Assembly: GCA_050331475.1 (NCBI GenBank) | Contig: JBHJGU010000107.1 | Span: 1-28,403 of the forward strand | Length of the DNA stretch: 28,403 nt | Origin: JBHJGU01 sp050331475 | GTDB taxonomy: Bacteria > Pseudomonadota > Alphaproteobacteria > Caulobacterales > Maricaulaceae | Direction of reading: 5' to 3' | In this document: positions 16,539 through 24,557 of the stretch, one piece after another | Position numbering within the stretch: position 1 is the first letter of the stretch | Layout of the letters: every line of letters begins with the position of its first letter | The notes under the pieces: generated by a model | The model's input: only the letters and a program-made list of their open reading frames with translations | What the model was told of the DNA's origin: nothing | Database searches by the model: none | Program-made: the position numbers and the translations under genes

Positions 16539-17981
16539 TCAACCCGTTTTCAGCGCCTCGCGCCATCGCGCGGCCTGTTCGCGCACGCGGTCCGGCGCTG
16601 TTCCGCCATAGCTTAGCCGACTGGCGACCGAAGCCGATACCTCCAATACGTCGTATACCGCGTCTGTCAGGCGCGGTTCGATGGCGCGCATCGTCTCAAG
16701 GGGCAAATCGCTCAGCGGAGTGTCCGCGGCTTCTGCGGCTTTGACGATGGCGCCGGTGACGTGGTGGGCGTCCCGAAACGGCAGGTTCAAAACCCGCACT
16801 AGCCAATCCGCCAAGTCCGTGGCGGTGGAATAGCCTTGCGCGGCGGCCTCACGCATCGCCGCCCGGTTTGGGGCCAGATCCGTAATCATCCCGGCCATGG
16901 CGGCCAGGCAAAGCTCCAGCGCGTCGACGGCCTCGAAACTGGCCGCTTTGTCTTCCTGCATGTCTTTAGAATAGGCCAGCGGCAGGCCCTTCATGACCAA
17001 GACCAACCCTTGGAACGCCCCCGCGATCCGACCGACCTTGGCGCGGACCAATTCCGCGGCGTCCGGATTGCGTTTTTGCGGCATGATCGAGGAGCCCGTC
17101 GAAAACCGATCCGATAGGGTGACGAAACCGAACGGCGCCGAGCACCAGATCACAATCTCTTCGGCCAAGCGCGACAAATGCACCGCCGCAATGCTTGCGG
17201 CTGAGAGGACCTCCAGCGCAAAGTCGCGCGCCGAAACAGCATCGAGCGAATTCGCCATGGGACGGTCAAAGCCTAAGGCCTGGGCCGTGGCGTGGCGGTC
17301 GATGGGAAAACTGGTGCCCGCCAAGGCCGCGGCGCCTAACGGGCATTCATTAAGCCGGCGCGCAGCGTCGGCGAGCCGGCCGCGGTCGCGGGCGAACATC
17401 TCCACATAGGCCAGGCAATGGTGGCCGAAGGTAACCGGTTGGGCGGTCTGCAAATGGGTGAAACCGGGCATGACCGCGTCCGCATGCGCCTCGGCCTGGG
17501 CGATCAAAGCGGTTTGGGTTTGCGCGAGCCCGGCGTCCAAGCGCGCGCACGCCGCGCGCATCCAGAGCCGGAAATCCGTGGCGACTTGGTCATTGCGCGA
17601 GCGCGCGGTGTGCAACCGGCCCGCCGGTTCGCCAATCAACGCCTTAAGCCGCGCCTCGACATTCATGTGAATGTCCTCCAACGCGGCGGAGAAGACGAAG
17701 TCGCCCGCTTTGATCTCCGTCAGGATCTGGTCGAGCCCTTCGGTGATCGCCGCAAGGTCCATGCTTGAAAGCACGCCTTGGTCGGCTAACATTTGCGCAT
17801 GAGCTTTTGAGCCGGCGATATCTTGCTCCGCCAGACGGCGATCGACGTCGATGGAGGCGTTGATGGTCTCCATGATGTCTGACGGGGTTTGGGCGAACCG
17901 CCCGCCCCACATAGCCTGGCCCCCGCCGTTGTTCGCGCCGGTCGGGGTCGTTTCGTTTTGGGACGGGTTGGAGTGGGACAT
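16539..17981 (-). CDS. argH: Argininosuccinate lyase
   Basis: 480 residues, within the usual range with a short extra N-terminus. The fumarase/aspartase-superfamily signature GSSIMPQKRNPD is intact, as are SRNDQVATDFRLW, TAQPVTFGHHCLAY and the C-terminal region. It splits argininosuccinate into arginine and fumarate, the last step of arginine synthesis. ATG start; 42 bases separate it from the divergent tlpA, an arrangement I recall as common in alphaproteobacteria. The first 25 residues (SHSNPSQNETTPTGANNGGG) are low-complexity and may be disordered. Confidence 0.96.
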   Translation of the reverse strand: MSHSNPSQNETTPTGANNGGGQAMWGGRFAQTPSDIMETINASIDVDRRLAEQDIAGSKAHAQMLADQGVLSSMDLAAITEGLDQILTEIKAGDFVFSAALEDIHMNVEARLKALIGEPAGRLHTARSRNDQVATDFRLWMRAACARLDAGLAQTQTALIAQAEAHADAVMPGFTHLQTAQPVTFGHHCLAYVEMFARDRGRLADAARRLNECPLGAAALAGTSFPIDRHATAQALGFDRPMANSLDAVSARDFALEVLSAASIAAVHLSRLAEEIVIWCSAPFGFVTLSDRFSTGSSIMPQKRNPDAAELVRAKVGRIAGAFQGLVLVMKGLPLAYSKDMQEDKAASFEAVDALELCLAAMAGMITDLAPNRAAMREAAAQGYSTATDLADWLVRVLNLPFRDAHHVTGAIVKAAEAADTPLSDLPLETMRAIEPRLTDAVYDVLEVSASVASRLSYGGTAPDRVREQAARWREALKTG

Positions 17982-18023
17982 GGGCGGAACTCGAAATAGC
18001 GGTTTGACGCGGAGGAAGGCGTA

Positions 18024-18632
18024 ATGCCGTCAGGGAGAAAACTCGGGATTGTCGGGCTGCTTCTGATCGGTCTCGCGAGTGCAGTATATGTGCTGTTTTC
18101 CGCCGGCGTCAGCCCTGAAGATCATGCGTTCGATGGCTATTTGAGCGGGGAAATGGCCGATTTCCGATTGACGGAATCGGGGTCGTTTCGGCCCAAGGCT
18201 ACGGTTTTGACCGCTGGCGGCGAGGAGACGACCGTCTCGGACATCGCCGGCGATCGGGTGGCGTTGTTGAATTTGTGGGCGACGTGGTGTGCGCCTTGCG
18301 TCGTCGAAATGCCTGCGCTCGACGCCTTGCAAGCGCGGTTCTCGGCCGACGATTTCGTCGTTATCCCGATTAACATGGACCGGAGTGCGCTTGACGGTCA
18401 GGCCTTCTATCAAGACAACGGACTGACGAATCTCGACTTTCTCCACGACCAAGTGTTCGCGGTCATCGGCGAGCTGCGCGAAACCGGCCGCGCGGCTGGG
18501 TTGCCAATTTCAGTGCTCTACGACGCGCGGGGTCGCGAGATCGGCCGGCTGAACAAACCGGCGGATTGGGCGAGTGAGGAGGCGGCTGCGCTGATTGAGG
18601 CGGCTATTTCAGAGCGCCGTATCGCGTCCTAA
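18024..18632 (+). CDS. tlpA: TlpA-family thiol:disulfide oxidoreductase
   Basis: 202 residues. An N-terminal membrane anchor (about residues 7-27) places a thioredoxin-like domain in the periplasm. The active site is NLWATWCAPC (Cys89, Cys92), followed by VVEMPALDAL, the TlpA/ResA/DsbE pattern; the cis-Pro loop is GLPISVLYD. Such proteins reduce apocytochrome c or cytochrome oxidase copper sites. Strong GGAGGAAGG before the ATG. Divergent from argH. The last 29 bases overlap the 3' end of a small membrane-protein gene on the other strand. Confidence 0.93.
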   Translation: MPSGRKLGIVGLLLIGLASAVYVLFSAGVSPEDHAFDGYLSGEMADFRLTESGSFRPKATVLTAGGEETTVSDIAGDRVALLNLWATWCAPCVVEMPALDALQARFSADDFVVIPINMDRSALDGQAFYQDNGLTNLDFLHDQVFAVIGELRETGRAAGLPISVLYDARGREIGRLNKPADWASEEAAALIEAAISERRIAS

Positions 18633-18819
18633 GCCCTACGACGCCGCCGAACGCCATCGACGCGGCGAGATAGCCCGCCAATTCCGGAAAGCCCGTGCGG
18701 TATTGCGCAATCACCACACCGCAGAGGGCGGCGATGATCAGGGTTCGGCGAAGCGCCTTGAGGCTGCGCACCTGCGCATCAGACCGTTCGGCGCCAATTT
18801 GGGTCGGTTTCGTCGTCAT
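18604..18819 (-). CDS. Small hypothetical membrane protein, 71 residues
   Basis: No family recognised. After a hydrophilic N-terminus (about 25 residues) it has two hydrophobic stretches (about 27-39 and 47-63) joined by a short polar loop, so it is probably a two-pass inner-membrane protein. ATG start with only weak ribosome-binding sequence. It is convergent with tlpA and overlaps its end by 29 bases. A CtrA-type site lies about 30-50 bases upstream of its start, suggesting cell-cycle-linked expression. I favour a real gene because of the coherent hydrophobic pattern and regulatory site. Confidence 0.6.
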   Translation of the reverse strand: MTTKPTQIGAERSDAQVRSLKALRRTLIIAALCGVVIAQYRTGFPELAGYLAASMAFGGVVGLRTRYGALK

Positions 18820-18850
18820 GCCCCGAGCGTCGCAAATCCCGGGCCAACCG

Positions 18851-18866
18851 TTAAGGCGGTGTTAAC
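18851..18866. promoter_or_regulatory. CtrA-type binding site (TTAA-N7-TTAAC)
   Basis: The sequence TTAAGGCGGTGTTAAC exactly fits the full CtrA consensus TTAA-N7-TTAAC and lies inside a perfect dyad with 8-base arms ACCGTTAA/TTAACGGT (18847-18869). CtrA is the cell-cycle master regulator of Caulobacter and its relatives. It sits upstream of the 71-residue membrane-protein gene. The identity of the factor is inferred from motif and taxonomic setting. Confidence 0.6.
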
Positions 18867-18896
18867 GGTGTCACTTCGGACTTAAGTCCTCGCTTC

Positions 18897-18934
18897 AGCC
18901 GGCGTCATAAAGACGCTTTAAGCCTCGGCTTTTT
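18897..18934 (+). terminator. Possible terminator of the plus strand
   Basis: Nested arms AGCCG/CGGCT and GCGTC/GACGC (loop ATAAA, nine-base bulge on one side) are followed by a run of five T. It could end tlpA transcription, though it lies some 260 bases past the stop. The bulge makes it a weak case. Confidence 0.35.
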
Positions 18935-18979
18935 CGCGTTGACGAAGGGCCAACCGGACAGACTTGGCTTGGAAACGCT

Positions 18980-19858
18980 TTAACGGGTTGGTTCGGGCGG
19001 GTCGCACCGATAGTCATAAAAGCCCCGCTCGGTCTTGCGGCCTAACCAACCCGCTTCGACATATTTCACCAGAAGCGGGCAGGGGCGGTATTTGGTGTCC
19101 GCGAATTCTTCATGCAGCACGCGCATGATCGACAGACAGGTGTCCAACCCAATGAAATCAGCGAGTTCAAGCGGGCCCATAGGATGATTGGCGCCCAGCT
19201 TCATGGCGTCATCAATCGCTTGGACCGTGCCCACGCCTTCATAAAGCACATAGACCGCCTCATTGATCATCGGCACCAGGATCCGATTAACGATAAAGGC
19301 GGGGAAATCTTCCGCATTGGCCGGAACCTTGTCCAACCGACGCGCCAGGGTCTGGGCGAGATCGAAGGTGCGTTGGTCGGTCTGGATGCCGCGGATCAAC
19401 TCGACGAGCCGCATGCGCGGCGCCGGGTTCATGAAATGGAAGCCGATGAACTGGCTGGGGCGATCGGTCGCCGAAGCCAGCCGGGTGATGGATAGCGAGG
19501 ACGTGTTGGTCGCCAAAATCGCGTTTGGGCGCAGCACCGCGCGCAGACTGTCGTAAAGCGCGCGTTTGACAGCCTCGTCCTCGTCGACCGCCTCCACCGC
19601 AATATCGCTGGGTTCGATCGCGTCGAGTTGGTCGGAAAACAGGATGTGGGCGAGCGCCGTATCCGCTTCGCTTTGGTCCAAGCGGCCCCGCGCCACGCTG
19701 CGGGCCAGGGTGGCGTCGATCACATGGCGCGCCTCAATCAACCGGTCTGGCGCAATGTCATGGAGGATGACCTCAAGGCCCGCGCGCGCGCACGCCAAAG
19801 CGATGCCCGAGCCCATTTGCCCAGCACCGATGACGCCGATCGTCGACAACCGTTCCAT
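18980..19858 (-). CDS. hbdA: 3-hydroxybutyryl/3-hydroxyacyl-CoA dehydrogenase
   Basis: 292 residues from the ATG at 19858; a TTG three codons upstream is possible but less likely. The NAD-binding motif GVIGAGQMGSGIA (residues 8-20) starts the Rossmann domain, and the active-site region is FIGFHFMNPAPRMRLVELI (His141, Glu153). The C-terminal dimer domain has ILVPMINEAVYVLYEG and GANHPMGPLELADFIGLD, which match the short-chain 3-hydroxybutyryl-CoA dehydrogenases. It oxidises or reduces 3-hydroxyacyl-CoA in fatty-acid or polyhydroxybutyrate metabolism. It lies downstream of etfBA but is separated by a terminator, so it probably has its own promoter in 19859-19935. Confidence 0.93.
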   Translation of the reverse strand: MERLSTIGVIGAGQMGSGIALACARAGLEVILHDIAPDRLIEARHVIDATLARSVARGRLDQSEADTALAHILFSDQLDAIEPSDIAVEAVDEDEAVKRALYDSLRAVLRPNAILATNTSSLSITRLASATDRPSQFIGFHFMNPAPRMRLVELIRGIQTDQRTFDLAQTLARRLDKVPANAEDFPAFIVNRILVPMINEAVYVLYEGVGTVQAIDDAMKLGANHPMGPLELADFIGLDTCLSIMRVLHEEFADTKYRPCPLLVKYVEAGWLGRKTERGFYDYRCDPPEPTR

Positions 19859-19934
19859 AAACACCAAACTAGTGCGATTCCGGGGCCGAGCCTCTTCGAC
19901 TTTCGGCGAGCCCTATCAATTTTTTGCGCTTGCG

Positions 19935-19968
19935 AAAAGCCGCCTCCGACCGTGACGTCGAAGGCGGC
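19935..19968 (-). terminator. Rho-independent terminator of etfBA
   Basis: On the minus strand a 12-pair stem, GCCGCCTTCGAC with GTCGGAGGCGGC (one G-U pair), six-base loop GTCACG, is followed by TTTT. It lies only a few bases beyond the etfA stop codon, so it ends the etfB-etfA transcript. Confidence 0.82.
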
Positions 19969-19975
19969 GCTGGGA

Positions 19976-20920
19976 TCAGGCTTTGACCTTCGCGATTTCA
20001 GCTTGAAGCTCGGGCGCGATGGCGAACAAGTCGCCGACCAAACCGTAATCCGCGACTTGGAAAATCGGCGCTTCTTCATCCTTGTTGATCGCAACGATGA
20101 CCTTAGAGTCCTTCATGCCTGCGAGATGCTGGATGGCGCCCGAAATGCCCAACGCGATGTAGAGCTCCGGGGCGACCACTTTGCCGGTTTGGCCGACTTG
20201 GTGATCGTTGGAGATATAGCCCGCATCCACAGCGGCGCGGCTGGCGCCCACTGCTGCGCCTAAGACGTCCGCCAACGGCTCAATCACGTCTTTAAACGCC
20301 TCTGAGGAGCCCAAAGCGCGCCCACCGGAGACCACCACCTTAGCGCCCGCGAGTTCAGGGCGATCGGATTTGACGATCTCTTCTTTCTCAAACCGCGCTT
20401 TGAACGGGCCTTCCGGGGCGGCGAGGGCGTCCACGCTCGCCGAGCCGCCCAACGCGGCGGCGGCGAATGTGGTCGGCCGCACAGTGATGACTTTCATCGC
20501 GTCCTTGGACTTCACCGTCATCATGGCGTTGCCCGCGTAGATCGGGCGAACAAAGGTGTCAGGGCCTTCCACCGCCGTGATGTCGGAGATTTGCATCACG
20601 TCGAGCTTGGCGGCGATGCGCGGCATGGCGTTTTTCCCCGCGGTGTCCGCGGCCGCGAGCACGGCGTCATAATCCGCCGCGAGAGGAACGATCAGCGCCT
20701 CAAGCGCTTCGGCGACCGGCTTTTCAAACACGGCTGCGTCGCACAGAAGGACTTTGCGCACGCCGGCGATTTGCGCGGCTTGATCGGCGACGGCTTGAGC
20801 GCCATGGCCCGCCACCAAGACATCGACCTCACCGCCGAGCTTTTGCGCAGCGGTGACGGTTTTCAAGGTGGCGTCATTTAAAGCGGCGTTATCGTGGGCG
20901 GCGAGAACCAGGTTAGCCAT
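19976..20920 (-). CDS. etfA: Electron transfer flavoprotein, alpha subunit
   Basis: 314 residues, standard length. The C-terminal FAD-binding domain carries VVSGGRALGSSEAF, GYISNDHQVGQTGKVVAPELYIALGISGAIQHLAGM, the EtfA family signature, and INKDEEAPIFQVADYGLVGD. The protein accepts electrons from acyl-CoA dehydrogenases and passes them to the ETF-ubiquinone oxidoreductase. Its ATG overlaps the etfB stop by one base, so the subunits are made together. A terminator follows directly. Confidence 0.97.
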   Translation of the reverse strand: MANLVLAAHDNAALNDATLKTVTAAQKLGGEVDVLVAGHGAQAVADQAAQIAGVRKVLLCDAAVFEKPVAEALEALIVPLAADYDAVLAAADTAGKNAMPRIAAKLDVMQISDITAVEGPDTFVRPIYAGNAMMTVKSKDAMKVITVRPTTFAAAALGGSASVDALAAPEGPFKARFEKEEIVKSDRPELAGAKVVVSGGRALGSSEAFKDVIEPLADVLGAAVGASRAAVDAGYISNDHQVGQTGKVVAPELYIALGISGAIQHLAGMKDSKVIVAINKDEEAPIFQVADYGLVGDLFAIAPELQAEIAKVKA

Positions 20921-21669
20921 TAGAGCACTCCCGCATCGGTTTTTAGTTTGTCGATCAATTCCGCGACGCTTTCGACCTTCACCCCGGCTTCGCGCTTGGG
21001 CGGCTCGGCGACGGCGAGCACCTCTAAGCGCGGCTCAAGGTCGAGCCCGTAATCGTCGGCGGTCTTCATATCGATCGGCTTGCGCTTCGCCTTCATGATG
21101 TTCGGCAAGGATGCATAGCGCGGCTCGTTCAGCCGAAGATCGGTCGTCACGATCGCCGGTAGCTCCAAAGCGAGGGTCTGTAGGCCGCCGTCGATTTCGC
21201 GGGTGACGTGCAGGGTGTCGCCTTCAACCACCACCTCCGAGGCGAAGGTCGCCTGGGGCCAGTCCAACAAGGCGGCGAGCATTTGCCCGGTTTGGTTGGC
21301 GTCGTCGTCAATGGCTTGCTTGCCCAAAATCACCAGGTTCGGCGCTTCGTCTGCGACGATTGTCGCTAGTGTTTTGGCCACTGCGAGCGGTTCGACCACC
21401 GCATCGGTTTGCACCAGGACGCCGCGATCCGCGCCCATGGCTAATGCTTGTCGGATCGTCTCTTGCGCTTTTTGCGGTCCGATCGACACCACAACGATTT
21501 CGCTGACGATCCCCTTCTCTTTCAAGCGGATCGCTTCTTCCACCGCGATCTCGCAAAACGGGTTCATCGACATTTTGACGTTCGCCAAATCGACGCCCGA
21601 TCCGTCCGGCTTGACGCGAATCTTGACGTTGTAATCCACAACCCGTTTGACGGGCACGAGAACCTTCAT
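20920..21669 (-). CDS. etfB: Electron transfer flavoprotein, beta subunit
   Basis: 249 residues. The start (MKVLVPVKRVVDYNVKIRVKPDG), the FCEIAVEEAIRLKEK motif, the AMP-binding region ILGKQAIDDDANQTGQMLAALLDWPQATFAS, and the C-terminal IDMKTADDYGLDLEPR are all classic EtfB. GGAG ribosome-binding sequence before the ATG. The 100-odd bases upstream hold an inverted repeat that may be an operator, listed separately. Confidence 0.97.
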   Translation of the reverse strand: MKVLVPVKRVVDYNVKIRVKPDGSGVDLANVKMSMNPFCEIAVEEAIRLKEKGIVSEIVVVSIGPQKAQETIRQALAMGADRGVLVQTDAVVEPLAVAKTLATIVADEAPNLVILGKQAIDDDANQTGQMLAALLDWPQATFASEVVVEGDTLHVTREIDGGLQTLALELPAIVTTDLRLNEPRYASLPNIMKAKRKPIDMKTADDYGLDLEPRLEVLAVAEPPKREAGVKVESVAELIDKLKTDAGVL

Positions 21670-21772
21670 GGCGCGCTCCAGAATTGGCGTCCGTCTTGGC
21701 GCGGACGCTCCGGGGACGAAAGGGCGACTATATCCCGCTTGCGCGTCCTCGTCGCCGTTCTGCTGCGCTTAA

Positions 21773-21794
21773 TTGACGTGAACGTAAACGTCAA
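21773..21794. promoter_or_regulatory. Inverted repeat upstream of etfBA, possible MerR-type (LiuR-like) operator
   Basis: Perfect 7-base arms TTGACGT and ACGTCAA are separated by eight bases. Within it, the minus strand reads TTTACGTTCACGTCAA, a 16-base near-palindrome of the form TTKACGT-N2-ACGTMAA. From memory this resembles operators of LiuR-type MerR regulators, which control branched-chain amino-acid and fatty-acid oxidation genes, including etf genes, in proteobacteria. The site is about 105-125 bases before the etfB start. Confidence 0.45.
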
Positions 21795-21822
21795 GCCTGC
21801 GTCGGCGAAGATGACGCCGGGT

Positions 21823-22401
21823 TCAACGCAGATTGGCTTCGGTTTCGATGATGATCTCCACCGCGTCGGAGACCGCGGGCGCATAGGCGTCCAGCCCCCA
21901 TTCGGAGCGGTTAACCGTCGTCCTGGCCGAGAACCCCGCGGATTTGCGCCGCGCGATCGGGTGATCGCCCAGCGCATTGAGCACCACGTCCAAGGTGACC
22001 GGTCGCGCCTGACCTTTAATGGTCAGATCGCCAAGAACTTGCGCCGTGCGGCGGCCATCCCCGGTCTCCGGACCGAGGGTGACCGAACGGCTTTCAAAGG
22101 TGATCTCGGGATGGGCGGCGGCGTCGAACCAATCCTTGGATTTCAGATGTTCATCGAAGAGCGGCACGCCGGAGCGCAGACCGGCGGTTTGAAAACTCAC
22201 CCGAACCGAACTCTGCGTCGGGTCCGCCTCATCCAGGATCAAAGTCCCGTCGGCGACGTCGAATTCCACCCGCTGGCGGGAGAAGCCCAGATGGTTCCAA
22301 GACGCGATCACTTCGGTGTGCTGGGGATCGAAGTCGTAGACCTCTTGCGCCTGCGCCGCGGCGCTGAGCGCTGTCAGGGCTAAACCCAACCAAAACCGCA
22401 T
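21823..22401 (-). CDS. YceI-family periplasmic lipid-binding protein
   Basis: 192 residues. A signal peptide ends near AAAQAQ (about residue 19). The mature part is the YceI beta-barrel pattern: YDFDPQHTEVIASWNHLGFSRQRVEF at the start, LFDEHLKSKDWFDAAAHPEITFES in the middle, and GDLTIKGQARPVTLDVVL and FSARTTVNRSEWGLDAY toward the end. Relatives bind isoprenoid lipids in the periplasm; the ligand here is unknown. AAGGAGCGAGG lies just before the ATG. Divergent from the alpha/beta hydrolase. Confidence 0.95.
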   Translation of the reverse strand: MRFWLGLALTALSAAAQAQEVYDFDPQHTEVIASWNHLGFSRQRVEFDVADGTLILDEADPTQSSVRVSFQTAGLRSGVPLFDEHLKSKDWFDAAAHPEITFESRSVTLGPETGDGRRTAQVLGDLTIKGQARPVTLDVVLNALGDHPIARRKSAGFSARTTVNRSEWGLDAYAPAVSDAVEIIIETEANLR

Positions 22402-22499
22402 ATCCTCGCTCCTTACTTGCCTGAGCGCACACCTTAATCACAACGGGCTGGGGCCGCATCCGACACGTGCGTCATTATTTCTCTGACGAATGTATTCAT

Positions 22500-22509
22500 T
22501 TGTATACAA
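22500..22509. promoter_or_regulatory. Perfect palindrome TTGTATACAA
   Basis: A perfect 10-base palindrome in the intergenic space between yceI and the divergent hydrolase. Such sequences are typical operators of GntR-family repressors. It is about 20 bases upstream of the hydrolase -35, so it could influence either gene. No regulator gene is visible in the window. Confidence 0.35.
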
Positions 22510-22523
22510 TTGTGCTAGGGTTC

Positions 22524-22557
22524 AACCCGTTGTCAGATTTGGTGACGGGTTTATAAT
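22524..22557 (+). promoter_or_regulatory. Sigma-70 promoter with overlapping dyad
   Basis: TTGTCA (22530-22535), 16 bases, TATAAT (22552-22557) is a near-consensus promoter, unusually good for this genome type. Transcription would begin about 20 bases before the hydrolase ATG, after which AGGAGG (22575-22580) gives a short leader. An inverted repeat, AACCCGT (22524-22530) with TGACGGGTT (22543-22551), straddles the -35 and the spacer, so a repressor may bind here. Confidence 0.7.
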
Positions 22558-22585
22558 TCGTGTTTAGGCTAATTAGGAGGATGCC

Positions 22586-23980
22586 ATGAGGCTCTATCGT
22601 TTGCGCGCGTTCGCGGCCTTGTTCGGGCTGGTGAGCTGGGCTGCGGGGTGCGGCGCGGCGGAGCCTGAGGCGTTTTTTGGGGCGTGGTCGGGCGTGCTGG
22701 ACGCGGGGGCTGCGCAATTGCCCTTGGTGGGCCATGTGAAGCCCGGCGAGGACGCGCCGCGCGCCAGCTTTGACAGCCCCGATCAAGGCGCGTTCGACGT
22801 GCCCGCGGACACCGTTGAGATTGACGCGGATGCGATCGCCATCGCTTGGACCAGCCCGCCTGCGAGGTTCGAGGCCACGCTGAGCGCGGACGCTCAAACC
22901 TTGGATGGCGCTTGGGTGCAAGGCGGCGCCCGGCTAGCGTTACGCTTGACCCGATCCGAAACCGCCGCCGCGCCGGAGCGGCCGCGGCCGCAAACCCCAA
23001 GCCCGCCCTTCCCCTACACGGCTGAGCTGGTGACGGTGGAGGCCCCGGACGCGCGCTTGGCGGGCGTGTTGACCACACCCGACGGCGCCGGGCCGTTTCC
23101 TGCGGCGCTGTTGATCTCCGGATCGGGACCGCAGGACCGGGACTCCACGATTTTTGGACACAAGCCGTTTTGGGTGATCGCCGATCATTTAGCCCGCGCA
23201 GGCGTGGCGGTGCTGCGGCTCGATGATCGGGGGGTAGGCGCCTCCACCGGGGACCGCAGCGCGGCCGATGTTTGGGATTTCGCAGCTGACGCCCGTGCCG
23301 CGTTGGATGTCTTGCGCGCCCAGGACCGGATTGACCCCGCGCGCACCGGTTTTATCGGCCATTCTTTGGGTTCAACGATCGCCGGCATAGCGGCCGGAGA
23401 CGCCGCGCCGCCGCCGGACTTCATTGTGTCGCTCAATGGCGCCGGGGTGGATTTGAACCAGGTCTTGCGCGACCAACTCCGAGCGATCCTGGAAGCGTCG
23501 GGCGCAACACAGGCCGTTATCGCCGAGCAAGCCCGTGAACAAGCCGCGTTCTTAGACGCGGTGATCGCCGCCCCGGACGCCGCCACGGCCCAAGCCCGCG
23601 CCCGCGAAATCCTGGAGGCTCGCACGGGGCTCTCTGAGGCGGCGATTGCGGCGCAAATGAGTTTCGCCAGCGCCGGCATGCGCAAACTCTACCGCTATGA
23701 CCCGCTGGAGGGGTATCGCGGGTATGCCGGTCCCGTGTTGGCGGTGTTCGGCGAACGCGACACCCAAGTGACGCCCGGGCTCAATGCGGGGCCGTTTCGG
23801 GTAGCCTTGGCCGAAAGCGCCTCAGACGTCGCGCGGGCGGTGGTGGTGCTCGACGGGTTGAACCATTTGCTGCAGCCGGCGGAAACCGGGGCGGTCGCGG
23901 AATACGCTCAGATCGAAACCACGATCGCGCCCGAAGCCTTGGCGCTGATCACCGAGTGGGTGTTGGCCTTGCAAGGGTAG
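22586..23980 (+). CDS. Alpha/beta hydrolase (S9/esterase-like), exported
   Basis: 464 residues. An N-terminal hydrophobic signal (about residues 8-21) ends near AAGCGA, perhaps a weak lipobox, then a beta-rich region (about 30-130). The hydrolase domain begins with an alternate strand (VTVEAPDARLAGVLTTPDG), the oxyanion-type motif ISGSGPQDRD and VAVLRLDDRGVGAS; the catalytic triad is Ser260 (GHSLG), Asp392 (FGERD) and His427 (GLNHLL). This is the layout of extracytoplasmic esterases/acyl-peptide hydrolase-like enzymes; substrate unknown. Driven by the promoter directly upstream and convergent, with a four-base gap, to the cobalamin adenosyltransferase gene. Confidence 0.92.
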   Translation: MRLYRLRAFAALFGLVSWAAGCGAAEPEAFFGAWSGVLDAGAAQLPLVGHVKPGEDAPRASFDSPDQGAFDVPADTVEIDADAIAIAWTSPPARFEATLSADAQTLDGAWVQGGARLALRLTRSETAAAPERPRPQTPSPPFPYTAELVTVEAPDARLAGVLTTPDGAGPFPAALLISGSGPQDRDSTIFGHKPFWVIADHLARAGVAVLRLDDRGVGASTGDRSAADVWDFAADARAALDVLRAQDRIDPARTGFIGHSLGSTIAGIAAGDAAPPPDFIVSLNGAGVDLNQVLRDQLRAILEASGATQAVIAEQAREQAAFLDAVIAAPDAATAQARAREILEARTGLSEAAIAAQMSFASAGMRKLYRYDPLEGYRGYAGPVLAVFGERDTQVTPGLNAGPFRVALAESASDVARAVVVLDGLNHLLQPAETGAVAEYAQIETTIAPEALALITEWVLALQG

Positions 23981-23984
23981 CTGA

Positions 23985-24557
23985 TTACCGGTTGGCGCCG
24001 GGGACCCATTTAACGTCGTCCGCGCCATTGGCGTTGGCGCGCCGCGCGGCGACAAACAACAGATCCGACAAGCGATTGAGATAGATCAAGGCTTGGTCAT
24101 GCCCGCCGTGGGCGGTTTGGAACGCCACCGCCGCGCGTTCCGCCCGCCGGCATGCGGTGCGCGCCAGGTGTAGCCGTGCGGCCAGTTCGGTCCCCCCGGG
24201 CAGGACAAAAGAGTCAAGCGGCGGGATGGGGCCGTTCACCGCGTCAATGTCCGCTTCTAGCCGGGAGACTTGGGCCGGCGTCATTCGAAGCGGCGTCCAG
24301 CCCAGATCGTCTTTTTCCGGGGTGGAGAGGTCGGCGCCCGCGTCGAACAAATCATTCTGGACCCGCGCCAGGATCGCGTCGAGGGTGGGGTCCGCCTCCG
24401 CCAGCCCGACCCGGGCCAGGCCGATGGCGGCGTTGGCTTCGTCCACCTCGCCATAGGCCATGACACGCGGATCGGTTTTCGGAACCCGCGCGCCATCCGC
24501 GAGACCCGTGTCGCCCTTATCGCCAGTGCGCGTGTAAATCTTGTTGAGCTTGACCAT
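23985..24557 (-). CDS. Cob(I)yrinic acid a,c-diamide adenosyltransferase (PduO type)
   Basis: 190 residues, a typical PduO-type ATP:cobalamin adenosyltransferase. ATP-binding N-terminal motif IYTRTGDKGDTGLADGARV (about residues 7-25), then AYGEVDEANAAIGL, FVLPGGTELAARLHLARTACRRAERAAV (the active-site helix with conserved Arg and Glu), and LIYLNRLSDLLFVAARRAN near the end. It makes adenosylcobalamin for cobalamin-dependent mutases; no cobalamin synthesis gene is present in the window. Three bases separate it from the upstream twin-transmembrane gene, so both are probably one transcript. Confidence 0.96.
   Translation of the reverse strand: MVKLNKIYTRTGDKGDTGLADGARVPKTDPRVMAYGEVDEANAAIGLARVGLAEADPTLDAILARVQNDLFDAGADLSTPEKDDLGWTPLRMTPAQVSRLEADIDAVNGPIPPLDSFVLPGGTELAARLHLARTACRRAERAAVAFQTAHGGHDQALIYLNRLSDLLFVAARRANANGADDVKWVPGANR

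Noticed and set aside
21448..22383. Long plus-strand open frame across etfB and yceI
   Set aside because: It is antisense to two clear genes and has no recognisable domain.
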